A stretch of DNA of 64,000 nt, taken from the NCBI RefSeq assembly GCF_002994745.2, contig NC_037088.1, positions 45,686,911-45,750,910 on the forward strand, in the 5' to 3' direction. The notes under the pieces are model-generated. The model had not been told where the DNA came from. It saw nothing but the letters and a program-made list of their open reading frames with translations, and made no database searches. The stretch is from Rosa chinensis (Eukaryota; Streptophyta; Magnoliopsida; Rosales; Rosaceae). Shown here one piece after another: positions 1 to 10,713 of the stretch (within the stretch, counting starts at the first letter, position 1; every line of letters starts with the position of its first letter). The position numbers were made by a program, and so were the translations under genes.

Positions 1-796
1 ATGGAGTATAGGGTTTAATTAAATATTGTCAAAAAATTCATCTCCTTCTTCATTCTTCCAATGACGGCAGCTGCTTAACTCACTCTATCTTTCCCTTAAG
101 GTGAGGGGCTACACGAAGAGGAATAGACGATACAATATGAATAGATGGAGGGTAAGCTATCTCAGTTGGGAGAGAAACCGTGATATGAATATATCTTTGA
201 CGTGAAAATGGAAAATTTGGAACTAAAATTTTTTATAAAAAAAAATTAGGAGGTTTAAATAAAATCGTGCCTATTGGTTATAGAAATAGGGGGGTCCAAA
301 CGATTGAATCAAGACACAGTTCTATAAATTTGTAAGCCATATCAGTAATAGACAATTATGGGAGGGGTCCGGAGCCCCTTTAGCCTGACTATGGTTTTGC
401 CCCTGCCCACAATTAAGAACTTTTGTGCGAAAAAAAAAAAATTTAAAATCTATTCAACCACAACTATATATAGCAATTCTTTATCTCTCTCAAATCAAGT
501 TTGAGTTTCCTTCTGGCAGAGAATGAGAGAGCCTTGACTTAGTCTCTTGTACATCTCAATTAAGTGTCCAACTAATGCATTAAAAAAATAGATAAAGAAA
601 GAGACTAGGATAGTTGAGAATTGCTTTAATCTTCAATGGAGTGTTTGTTGTATGATGTGGCGAGATTGTTCACCAGATTTTTTTTTACTTGGTGTTTTGA
701 ATTTATGGCTTCTCAGTATGACTGCAAATTTCTTAAAGTACAATCTCTCTTATAAATTTTTCTAAGGTTGTTCAACTGTACATACGACTACCATAT
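1..796. other. AT-rich stretch, no gene recognised
   Basis: No open frame with recognisable protein similarity, no terminal repeats and no RNA gene were seen. It ends at the target-site duplication of the first retroposon. Confidence 0.5.
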
Positions 797-1771
797 TCAA
801 GACTTTCACTTTTTTTTTTGAATCAAGCCCATTGGGCGAAATATTATATTCATCACAAGCCAGAATAGGCCATTACTTACCCTGCCGTTGTCATTTAAGG
901 ACATAGACAGACAAAGAGGTAGTGATAGTACTCACAATGGTACGTAGAAATAGACCCACTTATTTTACATTTCAGATCGTAGAGAGAGCGGAGATTCTCC
1001 TTTGGTACTACGCCGGAGGTGTTAGAGATCTAGGTTCTTAATACAAGAACATTATTGAATTTAGATAAAACTAAAAACATAAGGTTGGGACAAGAGCCTA
1101 AACCCTAGCCCAAATAGTAATGGACTAGGGCAGAACCCCAGCCCAACAGTTCGTGGCCCAATAGGGTAGTCCACCAAAGAGACTTGCTTCAGGCCCGTCA
1201 TGATGGTTCGGGCCAAGTCCACCTTCCCTCGCACACCCTCGTACCATCACTGTCCGGCCACGCTCCGTTCGACCCACATCGCCTGAACCGCGTCTTCCCG
1301 AGTCGGCCCTCCACCGCCGCGACCAAGCCACCCTCGCTGACCTACATCAGCACAGAACAAACCCTTTCCGGCAATCTAAGCCGTCCTGAGTCCACGCCGC
1401 CACCACGATCTGCACCAAACCAGAACAGCCTTCCCGGAGCCCGGCTTCGCCACTGCACTCCATGGCACCGTCGATCCAACAAAACCCAATCGCGGGGATC
1501 GACAAACCTGACCGTGATGCCACGATCCACCCTTCACCACCATCCTAGCCGAACACAGTGACGAAACCCGAGCAAAGCCCTTCGACAACCCTATGGACAG
1601 TAGGCCTCCCGTCCGACAGCAAACCCTATAATGATGGTGAGGCCGGATGTCATCTCCAACTTCCGGGCGCCGCCGGACGAGAACAAGATTGCAACCAGAG
1701 GCGGCCTTAGGGTTTCTCGGACAAATCTTTTTGTTTTCTCTCCAAATCTACTCACTCAAGACTTTCACTTT
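797..1771 (-). mobile_element. Short LINE-type retroposon, complete with 16-bp TSD
   Basis: The element body lies between two perfect 16-bp direct repeats, TCAAGACTTTCACTTT, at 797-812 and 1756-1771. The poly(A) tail is on the minus strand (T-run from about 810 to 819). The 5' end is near 1755 and is GC-rich, followed by AT-rich sequence toward the tail. Length is about 0.94 kb, too short for reverse transcriptase, so it is a non-autonomous or internally deleted LINE derivative. The tail region (GAATCAAGCCC, then CAAGCCAGAAT.GGCCATTAC) recurs at 2350-2410 and 45840-45900, defining a family. Small open frames inside look random. TSD plus poly(A) is direct evidence for target-primed insertion; the exact LINE clade is not determined. 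Confidence 0.85.
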
Positions 1772-2337
1772 GAGAAGAAAAGAGGTCTGGATATTGATGG
1801 TGGTTTTTTTTTCTTTCTTTCTTTAATTACTCTTAATTTTATATTTTTAGGTTAGAAGAAAAAAAAAACAGTTTTTCTAACTTTTGAGAGTAGAATTGAA
1901 ACTTTAAGGGTTACAATAAAATGTAGGGTGAATTAATCATTTGGTAGGATGGCAATAGCCGCAACCTAATATTTTTGTTGTTGGAACATATTAATCAATC
2001 AAAAGTAACATCTGGGTTTTTGAATATTTAACATTTTAATTTTTGTTTGCTTAATTAATACTAGAACTGTGTTACACACCAGATGGGGTTTGGTATAAGA
2101 GTGGAGCAATTAGATTTAGAGGCAGTTATTGATTTTTTTTATCTCATTCTTATTAATTGTTTTATTGTATTTTGACAATTTTATTCTTAACGGTTAAAAT
2201 GATATTAGTAATTATCTATTATTTGAGGGCTATTAAGAGCATCTCCAGTAACATTACTTAAAATCTTCTTAATTTGTTCAAAAGTATTCCTCAAAATTAT
2301 TTTGGCTAACTATTTGTGAAATTTTTCTTCCAACAAT
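1772..2337. other. AT-rich spacer with a possible MITE end
   Basis: No coding capacity. Around 1925-1971 there is a block resembling, in reverse complement, 45138-45185 (shared core GCGGCTATTGCCA), so a dispersed repeat is present. At about 2233 the sequence TAAGAGCATCTCCAGTAAC resembles a Harbinger-type MITE terminus, but no matching right end was found. Confidence 0.4.
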
Positions 2338-3165
2338 AATGTGTATATATTTTTTAATCAATCCTATATCGGGTTTCAATTTCATTCATCACGAGCCAGA
2401 TTGACCATTATATACTCTTCCTCTGTCTTCTATAGACGAATCAAGAGGTTGTGGTAGTAACCACAGTAGTACATATAAATATGACTACTCATTAGATATC
2501 AAATTCATAGATATAGCTTAAATCCTCCTTTGGTACTACTCTAGAGGATTCACTAGATACACACAGAGTGCATAAAAAGAGTGTCTTGCTTCCTAAAAAA
2601 AAACTAGAAAATTATGGAAAATAGACAAAGCTATTAAAATACTATAGGCCTAGGGCTAACACCCAGGCCCAAATCACAGAGCCCAATTGAGAGCAGCAAC
2701 AAGCCCGACACCTCCCTTCTCCTAGTAAAACCAGTGCCGCCTCTGCACCACCTATGAGCAGTCGCCGATCCATCTACCATTGACCATTGTCAACCATAGG
2801 ATGCCGCGACGCCTCGGCATCTCTAGCAGAGAAATCCAGCGCACAAGCCTCCGCCATACCTTGCTATATTGCCATTGATCATCGACGATAAAGAGAGAGC
2901 ACCCTTTATACCCTCAACTCCACCACTCAGACTCGGTTAGATATCCTGTCCGGCCGCACCTGCATCACATTGATGAGGCACAAGATCCACATCTACTCAA
3001 CAAGACTCGAGATCTGCATAGCATTGACATGGCTCAAGGACTGCATCGCATTGATAAAACTCAAGGCCCACGCCATCACAGAGGGCCGCCGGACAAGCAA
3101 TAGGATCTAGGGAAGAAAGCTTTGATCATGGGTGGCTTAGAGTTTCTCACAGAGAGAATGTGTAT
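2338..3165 (-). mobile_element. Older LINE-type retroposon of the same family
   Basis: This copy is collinear with the retroposon at 797-1771: a T-run near 2350, then the related CAAGCCAGAATGGCC-like tail (here ACGAGCCAGATTGACCATTA), a GC-rich middle, and a 5' end near 3156. A 9-bp direct repeat AATGTGTAT flanks it (2338-2346 and 3157-3165). Extending to 13 bp gives two mismatches, consistent with an older insertion. It has no coding capacity. The two copies lie about 0.6 kb apart and are clearly diverged, so they look like separate insertions. Confidence 0.7.
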
Positions 3166-3605
3166 CCATCTACTTGAGGAAGTTGAAGAAGAAGCTTCAC
3201 TGAAATAATTCCTACAGTAATACTAAAAATTTAGCTATACTTAGATACATCTTTATTTTTAATCGGTTAATCAAAAAGAAATTATTAAATATCTTTAGTT
3301 ATTATTGCTTTTCCAACATAAAAGAAAATAATTGATGTGATGCTGGCTATTGTAGTTACCTATATTCTCTCTTTTAGGTATAGGACTAGGTGATGAAAAC
3401 ATGAATTTAGGGATTCCCTAAAATATAAGTGATATAGAGGAATTGTTGGAGTTGATATTTAAGAGAAATCCTTATATTTTTGGGGAAAATAACAGTTAGT
3501 AAATCTGTTAATGATGCTCATTATGTTATGACAGACAACACATGTTCTCCTTATTTTTTAGATTAGTATATTCATTGAAACTCTCAATCATTTTTAAAGA
3601 AATCA
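3166..3605. other. AT-rich spacer left of the copia element
   Basis: No gene recognised. If the CNGC gene at 10714 had been intact before the copia insertion, its upstream exons should lie here. None were found, so the gene was apparently already truncated. Confidence 0.45.
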
Positions 3606-3610
3606 AATCA

Positions 3611-3813
3611 TGTTTTAGGGAATCAGATATTGAGAGAAATTTGCTGTGTATTCACATTGATAATAGGGGCCTCTATATATAGAGGATTACAATGCATAGA
3701 GTCAGAATCATACAAGGAAAGATAATCTCTAGATTCTTCTAATTGAACCCTATTACCTCTAGGTCAAGTAACCTAGAGTTTGGATCAAATACAAATAGAG
3801 ATATCCTTAAACA
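3611..3813 (-). repeat. copia 3' LTR
   Basis: 203 bp, TG...CA ends, downstream LTR of the minus-strand element. It carries the TATA-like palindrome CTCTATATATAGAG shared with the other LTR. Confidence 0.95.
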
Positions 3814-4195
3814 CTCCCTCTTGTGTTATCCAAACGCGGTGCTTCTCTCATTGCCTGGTTAAAAACCTTGCCGAGTAACAAAACCCAGTGGGACAAAAAT
3901 AACCTCGGTCGAAGGGGAAAAAGAACACAACACACCCTTCACGATTCGAGACGAACATGTAGACATCTCCCCCTGATGTCTGTGCCTCCCCTTGATGACT
4001 ACGATCATGGGAGTTCAGATAATTTCCACAAGCCAATTCTTGCCGCATGTTTCTCTAACGTGGATTTGGGCAATGACTTAGTAAACAAGTCTGCCGCATT
4101 GTCCTTAGATCGACCTGATTTACTTTGATCTTGAGGAGCTTCTGTTGTTGCTGATTATAGAAGAATTTGGGCGATATGTGCTTGGTGTTGTAGCC

Positions 4196-5908
4196 TTACT
4201 TCATTTGTTCAATGCAAGCAGCATTATCCTCATAAATGCTCGTTGGCTCATCTGTGGTAGACCTCAAACCACAATTGCTTCGAACATGCGTAACTATGGA
4301 TTGAAGCCATATACATTCACGAACTGCTTCGTGAAGAGCAATAATCTCTGCATGATTCGAAGAGGTAGCGACTAAGGTCTGCTTTGTAGACCTCCAAGAT
4401 ATCGCGGTCTTTCCCATGGTGAAAACATAACCAGTTTGGGAGCGACCTTTGTGTGGGTCAGAGAGGTACCGAGCATCAGCAAAACCTTCCAAAACACTTA
4501 TATCGTTTTGGGGTGGGGAGATGGAACGCGGTCCACCATATGTGGCGTCTCTGACACTAGATGGGTCCGAATCCATCTTCTCTCTGTAGGGATAGAACAA
4601 GCCCATATCGATCGTACCACTTAGGTATCGAAAGATATCTTTAACACCAGTCCAATGGCGTCGTGTTGGCGCAGAGCTATATCTAGCTAGCAAGTTCACA
4701 GCGAATGAGATATCTGGTCTTGTGCATTGTGCTAAGTACAACAATGCGCCTATTGCACTTAGATAGGGAACTTCTGCCTCTAGCACTTCTTCGTCGTCAT
4801 CTTTTGGACGGAATGGATCCTTCTTTGGATCAAGACTACGGATAACCATTGGGGTGCTTGAAGGCTTAATCTTGTCCGTATTGAAACGCCTAAGCATCTT
4901 TTGGGTATAAGTTGACGGATGAATCAGGATACCATCTCTACGGTGCTCAAGTTCTAAACTGAGGCAAAACCGTGTTTTCCCAAGATCTTTCATCTCAAAC
5001 TTGGATTTCAAGTGTTCAGCGGTTTCCCTTAACTCTTTAAGGGTGCCAATTATGTTTATGTCATCAACATAAACCGCTACTATTGCAAATCCGGAACTTG
5101 TCCTTTTTATGAACACACATGGGCATAGTTCATTGTTGACATATCCCTTTCCAATCAAGTATTCACTTAGACAGTTATACCACATCCGTCCGGATTGTTT
5201 TAATCCATATAGTGAGCGTTTCAATCTAATCGCAAACCCGCTCCGTGGTTTAGAGCCACTTGATTTGGGTAACTGAATTCCATCGGGAATCTTCATGTAT
5301 ATTTCTGTATCTAGATCCCCATATAGATACGCAGTAACCACATCCATAAGCTGCATGTTCAGTTTTTCAGAAACTACCAAACTGACAAGTTAGCGGAACG
5401 TAATGATGTCCATTACAGGAGAATAGGTCTCCTCGTAGTCAATTCCAGGGCGTTGTGAGAAGCCTTGCGCCACAAGGTGAGCTTTGTATCTTACAATCTC
5501 GCTTTTGTCATTACGCTTTCGAACGAATACCCATTTGTGACCAATTGGTTTGGTGTTGGGCTGTATTGGTACAACTTTGCCAAATACCTTTCTTTTCGCT
5601 AGAGAATCAAGTTCTGCCTGGATCGCATCTTTCCATTTTGGCCAATTAGCTCTACGTTGGTATTCATCAACGGAGCGTGGTTCGATGTCATCGGTCTCAA
5701 TAATCTCACACGTCACTGAATACGCGAATACATCATCAATGATGATGGAGTTTCTTTCCCACGTCCCATGTACGCTAGTATAATTTACAGAGATCTCTAC
5801 GTTCTCATGGATAGGTTGTGACATTGAGGCGTCCCCTAATGATGTCTCTTGGACGTAACCATAATCCGGAACATTCTCATGGGATGGATTTTGAGTATCG
5901 ATGATCAA
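4196..5908 (-). pseudogene. copia pol: reverse transcriptase and RNase H, broken
   Basis: Two open stretches in one frame (5908-5390 and 5380-4196) together encode a Ty1/copia reverse transcriptase and RNase H. The RT start shows the [12 protein letters not shown] and KWVFVRKRN blocks. The second stretch carries LYGLKQSGRMWY and the catalytic YVDD (in AVYVDDINIIGT), and RNase H shows SNHAEIIALHEAVRE and IYEDNAACI. An in-frame TAA at 5392-5390 separates the two, where the family normally has Tyr, so this is a nonsense mutation. Upstream, the integrase frame ends at 5905 while the RT frame continues in another register, so a frameshift lies between. The domains are recognisable but no full polyprotein can be made. 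Confidence 0.93.
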
Positions 5909-7305
5909 AGGATTTGTTTGTCCCTCATTCGCTTTATTTCTAGGGCGAGTATCCTCAAACCAATTGGTCTACTGGGCTTCCTTGCAGGACCTGCGGCCAT
6001 AGATGCCACATCATTGCCATGCTGGGCAATGGCACCATCTCCTGATGTCACAGGAGTGGCGTGATGTCCAGTATTTGGGACATCGATCCTTGCAGGCACG
6101 TTTGCAGCAGGTATGTGTGATCTCGTCACTTTGGCAACATCAGAAAACGCATCAGGCAGAGTGTCTGCTACGTTCTGGAGCTCGATTATTCTTCGCACTT
6201 CAAGTTCAGACTGTGCGGTACGGGGATCGAGATGAGACATAGTGTGGAAAGACCACGACAATTCCTGTCGTTCCTGTTGAACATCTGTGTTCTTATCTCC
6301 CCCTAACGATGGGAAGACTGTCTCATCAAAGTGACAATCCGCAAATCTACCGCAAATCCGCAGATCGCCTGTCAAGGGTTCAAGGTAGCGGACAATGGTT
6401 GGGGATTCATATCCAACGTATATGCCCATTCGTCGTTGTGGACCCATCACGCTGTGGCGGCGTAATAGGCACATAGATGGTACACCCAAAATGCGTAAAT
6501 GCGAGATATCAGGCTCATACCCAATCACTAGCTGTAATGCAGAGTAAGATTGGGTTGCAGTGGGTCGTAGACGAATTAGCGTCACTGCATGCAATATTGC
6601 ATATCCCCAAGCAGAAACAGGGAGATTGGTGCGCATAACCAATTTCCGTGCTATCATCTGTAGTCGTTTGATAGCGGCTTCTGGGAGACCATTTTGGGTA
6701 TGAACATGGGGAACTGGATGCTCTACATCAATCCCCAGTGACATGCAATAGTCATCGAACGTTTTCGATGTAAACTCCCCAGCATTATCAAGTCGAATGG
6801 ACTTAATAGGATGGTCAGGGTAGTGAACCCGTAGACGGATAATCTGGGCGAGGAGTTTAGCATAAGCAGCATTTCGAGTGGACAACATCGCGACATGTGA
6901 CAAGCGTGTCGATGCACCAACCAATACCATAAAGTATTTAAAAGGTCCGCATGATGGTTGAATTGGTCCACAGATATCTCTTTGGATTCTCTGTAAGAAC
7001 TGAATGAGTATTTTAGGATCCTTTGCATAGGACGGTCTCGGTCCTAATTTTCCGAAGGAAAAGGTTTTGCAAAATGAGCGAGGGGCCTTAGAAGCAACCA
7101 ATGAGGATTTAGGTTGGGCCGGAGCATCTGTAGCGCTATTAGAAGCAAAGTGTGTGACTACATCTCCCATTATGGCGTTAGAGCCATGGAAATAGGTTTG
7201 TGTGGCATCATGGCCACTAGGAGGAGCAACCATGGCGTCATGCTCATGGTTGGTGCCATTTATGGCATCATCACTAGGGACAAGGGCGGCCTTTTTGCGG
7301 CGCAA
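5905..7305 (-). pseudogene. copia integrase
   Basis: Open frame of 466 codons with the copia integrase core. The DDE triad is visible: Asp in RDICGPIQP, Asp in RLDNAGEF and Glu in NGLPEAAIKRLQ. The C-terminal LRILGVP region follows, then a low-complexity linker rich in Ala, Pro and Asp. It opens out of register with the upstream GAG-pre-integrase frame (ending at 7319) and closes by frameshift before RT, so it is a fragment of the original polyprotein. The start codon given is only the edge of the open frame. Confidence 0.92.
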
Positions 7306-7318
7306 GACAGCAGCAGCG

Positions 7319-7909
7319 CTAGAAGCTGCAATTTTTTGCGGTCTTGCTAAGTCCTGGAATCAATTTTTGATTCTTGCTTCTTCTCACTCGGAAGAAAGGA
7401 TGCCCGTGTGAAGTCTTAAGTATACGGAGCATCATGTCACGACCAGGATGTCCTAGTCGGTCAGGCCAAAGCCAATATGTGTCGGAATCCAAGAGATCTT
7501 CTCTTATGATATTATTGGATTCAATTGGTCGAATTGTAGTGACATAAAGTCCACTGGATTGACACATAAGTTTCTCTAAGATGCGCTTTCGTCCGCAATC
7601 ATTAGATGTAATGCAAAGGAATTCTATTCTGTTCTCACTATGCGTTTCCGCATGGAATCCGTTGGCTCTTATATCTTTAAAGCTTAATAAGGTTCGATTT
7701 GCCTTAGGAGCGTAGAGAGCTTCAGTGACTTTAATCAAAGTGCCATTGGGAAAAATAAATTGGGCCATTCCATGTCCTTGAACTAAACTTGATGGCCCAG
7801 CCATCGTAGTCACAGAGGAATATGTAGGCAACATCTTTAAGAATAATTGCCTATGTCGTAGAATGGTGTGCGTAGTCGCACTATTCGCAAGACATTGAAG
7901 TTCATCCAT
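7319..7909 (-). pseudogene. copia protease and GAG-pre-integrase
   Basis: The frame starts at an ATG (7909) and shows the short protease entry CLANSATTHTIL, then a GAG-pre-integrase zinc-binding region (LGHPGRDMMLRIL). The family protease motif is D-S/T-G/A; here the catalytic Asp position reads Asn, so the protease is probably dead. A frameshift near 7350 disconnects it from integrase. A pyrimidine-rich tract ending in AG lies just before this ATG on the minus strand. Confidence 0.85.
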
Positions 7910-8270
7910 TCCTAAAAGAAAAGCTCGTAATTAAAAAGGAGTCATAAAGAAAAGAACTCAACTTTTATTAATAAGCCAAACAGAATTACATCATCGTTTC
8001 TTTAACCAAAGGAAATCTAATCCAATAAACTAGTTAATGCAAAACAATGGTAGTCATCTAACTCCTTTTAGTAATTCCAATGTAAATGTGACCAGGTGAG
8101 TAGAGAGATGTCGGTGGAGCAAAGCTCGCTTAAGTACCACTTATCTCAAAACCTTCCTAGACATCACACTTACATTAAGTACGCCTACTTTGAAGAAAGA
8201 CTAATATCATTGGCATCTACTACAAAAGCAATATGGCAATTGCCTACATCTCTTAGAAAATAAAAAAGAC
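7910..8270 (-). other. Non-coding gap between copia gag and pol
   Basis: About 360 bp without an open frame separates the end of gag (8271) from the pol ATG (7909). It is AT-rich. On the minus strand it ends in TTTTCTTTTAG immediately before pol, which looks like a plant 3' splice site. Whether it is spliced is unknown. Confidence 0.5.
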
Positions 8271-9359
8271 TTAATCAAAATCGCCAGTTTCTGGGTCTTG
8301 ATCCTTGTAGTCTTCCACCCTTAGATCGAGATCGCCATCTTGATCTTCTTGTTCCATGTAATTTTCCTCCCTTGCTTCACGATACGTCTTGTATGCGTTT
8401 GCAACATTCTGGGATGCAGTGCACTTCCTTGCCCAATGTCCACTTGATCCACATTGAAGACAAACATCTTTATGGTCAGGCTCCCTTGATCGAGATGCTT
8501 TTGGTGCATGATTTAGACAACTATTATTCTTGGTGGCGTCACCACCATAGCCGGAGGCTCCGCCTTTCTTTCTCTTCACACGTTGACTTCTACGGTTCCG
8601 TGCACTCCTCTCTTGGCGATTTCCTTCCTCTTTAGGGCGAGAATATGGACCAGAATGTCCAGAATTGTCCCTACTCTTAGGGTTTCGCTCCTTGCGTCCT
8701 CCCTTGGGGGCGCGACTATAGTTAGACTCCAGAATAGGCTTAGTTCCCACGGGTCTAGCGTTATAGTTCTTCACAAGTATGTTGTCGTGCGTTTCAGCTA
8801 CGTTCATGGCACTAATAAGCTCATGAAATCTTGTGATACGTCCTGCTTTCACATCAATCCGATAATTCTTTGAAATCATCAGGGCAGAGACGGGGAAGGT
8901 AGAGAGAGTCTTCTCGATCAACATCGTATCAGTTATGGCTTGGCTACAAAACTCCATCAGAGACTTGATACGAAGAGCTTCCGAGTTATAATCAAGCACA
9001 GACTTGAAATCACAGAAGCGGAGGCTATGCCATCACACTTCTAAATCAGGAAGCAGGGAGTCGCGAACGTTGCCAAATCGCTGCTCAAGTTCAACCCATA
9101 GCTTTCTTGGGTCTTTCTCATTGAGGTATTCACTTTGGAGCGCGTCATTCATGTGCCTTGTCATGAGAATGATGGCTTTAGCTTGATTTGCTTCAAAAGC
9201 AGTAGCTTGCTCAATGGAGAGCACGTTCTGACTAGGCTCTTGGATGGCTTTCAGAAGTCCATCAGCCTTAAGATGTTGGTGCACATCTCGAACCCACCTA
9301 TGGTATCCTGCGCCAGTTGTCTCTAGTGGAACAAAGTTCAACTTGTTCAGGTAACTCAT
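8271..9359 (-). pseudogene. copia gag with one internal stop
   Basis: The likely start is the ATG at 9359 (MSYLNKLNFVPL). The N-terminal part has the UBN2-type Gag fold signature (YHRWVRDVHQHLKADGL, then LWVELEQRFG). The C-terminal part is basic and ends with one CCHC zinc knuckle, CLQCGSSGHWARKC. A TGA at 9035-9033 interrupts the frame; reading continues in the same register downstream, so this is a single nonsense change. An open frame extends 5' of 9359 to 9560 but does not look like Gag. Confidence 0.9.
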
Positions 9360-10430
9360 CCGGAAAAACAACACAAGATTAGGGTTAGTTTTGGAGCGAA
9401 AAAGGCTACCACGAAAAATTATTAAATTTCTAAGCGTAGTCGCTTCTAAGAAATTAGAGATTTTCTGAGCGTAGTCGCTTCTAAGAAAAATCTGATTCCA
9501 AGAGGGGTTTTGGATTAGATCGAAATAATAATGTATGTGGTCGATCGTTTTTCTTCTCAACTCTAAGTTTGGAGGACTCTACAAGCTCCAAGCTTGGAGT
9601 GAGTACGAACCCCCACAGTTCGGCTTTTGGTCTCCCCTATGAAAAAGAAAGGGGTAGAAGAAGGGATGTTGGAAGTCCCCGAGAAAAGAAGAAGAAAATG
9701 AAAAAAAAAACTTCAAAAATGGGAACTTTTAGAAAAGATTTACCTTGAAAAATGGTCGGAAATTCTTGACCGGAAAAAGTCGCCTGAAAGTTACTGTAGA
9801 TGGCCGGAAAAGTCGCCTGAAAATGGCAGGAAAAGTCGCCGGAAAAAGGTTGACCGGAGTTGACTGGTCGTTGACCAGAGGGTTGACCGGAGGTGCTGAC
9901 GTGGCGTTTGGTTGCTAACGTGGCACTCTGACGCTGACGTAGGCTGCTGACGTCAGAGGGCTGCGTTGATTGGGCTTCTGGGCTTCTACCTGCTACTGGG
10001 CCTCTGGGCTTCTTTTGCTACTGGGCTGAGGCTTGATCTCTGGGCTGGGCTTCTTGGGACAGAGAGAACCTGCAGATGGAATTTGCAGGCAGCGGTTCAC
10101 GGTGCAGTGGTATTCGGTGGGCGGTTCGGGTACTTTCCGGCCGGTTCCGGGAAGGATTTTTCCGGTTCCCAAAAACTGGGGTGGCGCTGCAACTTCTGAC
10201 AGAGGATGGCTGTGAAAAGTGGACTGAAAGGATGTGAACCAGGTAGGGAACCAAAGGATTCTTCTTGGGGCTGGTTCAGTCACTTCCGACGGCCGGTTCA
10301 GGTGGATTCCGGCCGGTTCTGGGGGTGGCGCCGCCAGTTCCGAGTTCCTGGAGTCTGTGGCTTCAAGGAGGGCGGTAGAGGTTTCTGGGATTTTAGGGTC
10401 TCAGCTGGTTATGACTTCGTGCTGATAACG
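9360..10430 (-). other. copia 5' leader
   Basis: Untranslated region between the 5' LTR and gag. It holds a 20-bp direct repeat (9434-9453 and 9469-9488, core GCGTAGTCGCTTCTAAG) and a stretch of degenerate short repeats around 9780-9900 (GGAAAAGTCGCC and GTTGACCGG variants). Several 60-100 codon open frames on both strands show no family signature and are ignored. Confidence 0.6.
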
Positions 10431-10633
10431 TGTTTTAAGGAATCAGATATTGAGAGAAATTTGTTGTGTATTCTCATTGATAATAGGAGCCTCTATATAT
10501 AGAGGATTACAATGCATAGAGTCAGAATCATACAAGGAAAGATAATCTCTAGATTCTTCTAATTGAACCCTATTACCACTAGGTCAAGTAACCTAGAGTT
10601 TGGATCAAACACAAATAGAGATATCCTTAAACA
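10431..10633 (-). repeat. copia 5' LTR
   Basis: 203 bp, TG...CA. It supplies the promoter in the minus direction; the palindromic TATA-like CTCTATATATAGAG lies near 10492-10505. Its right edge is followed by the TSD AATCA. Confidence 0.95.
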
Positions 10634-10713
10634 AATCATTATCATTGTTTTCATTTTCCTCTTTAATTATTTTCCAAGAAAATTGATTTATAATGTTCGT
10701 GTGGGTCTTTTAG

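Larger units (their letters stand above)
3606..10638 (-). mobile_element. Complete Ty1/copia LTR retrotransposon, inactivated
   Basis: Two 203-bp LTRs bound by TG...CA (3611-3813 and 10431-10633) are flanked by the 5-bp duplication AATCA (3606-3610, 10634-10638). Coding order on the minus strand is gag, protease, integrase, reverse transcriptase, RNase H, the copia order. By eye the LTRs differ at six positions (about 3%), so the insertion is not very recent. A purine-rich tract (AAGAGGGAG on the minus strand) abuts the 3' LTR. The sequence inside the 5' LTR (GTTATCAGCACGA on the minus strand) is not the usual initiator-Met primer site. Stops and frameshifts in gag and pol make it non-autonomous today. 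It sits directly upstream of the truncated CNGC gene. Confidence 0.95.

Noticed and set aside
1184..1561. 125-codon open frame
   Set aside because: Inside the GC-rich half of a retroposon defined by a 16-bp TSD; low-complexity composition and several overlapping frames.
4145..4624. Plus-strand open frames over the copia pol
   Set aside because: Antisense shadows of reverse transcriptase and RNase H.
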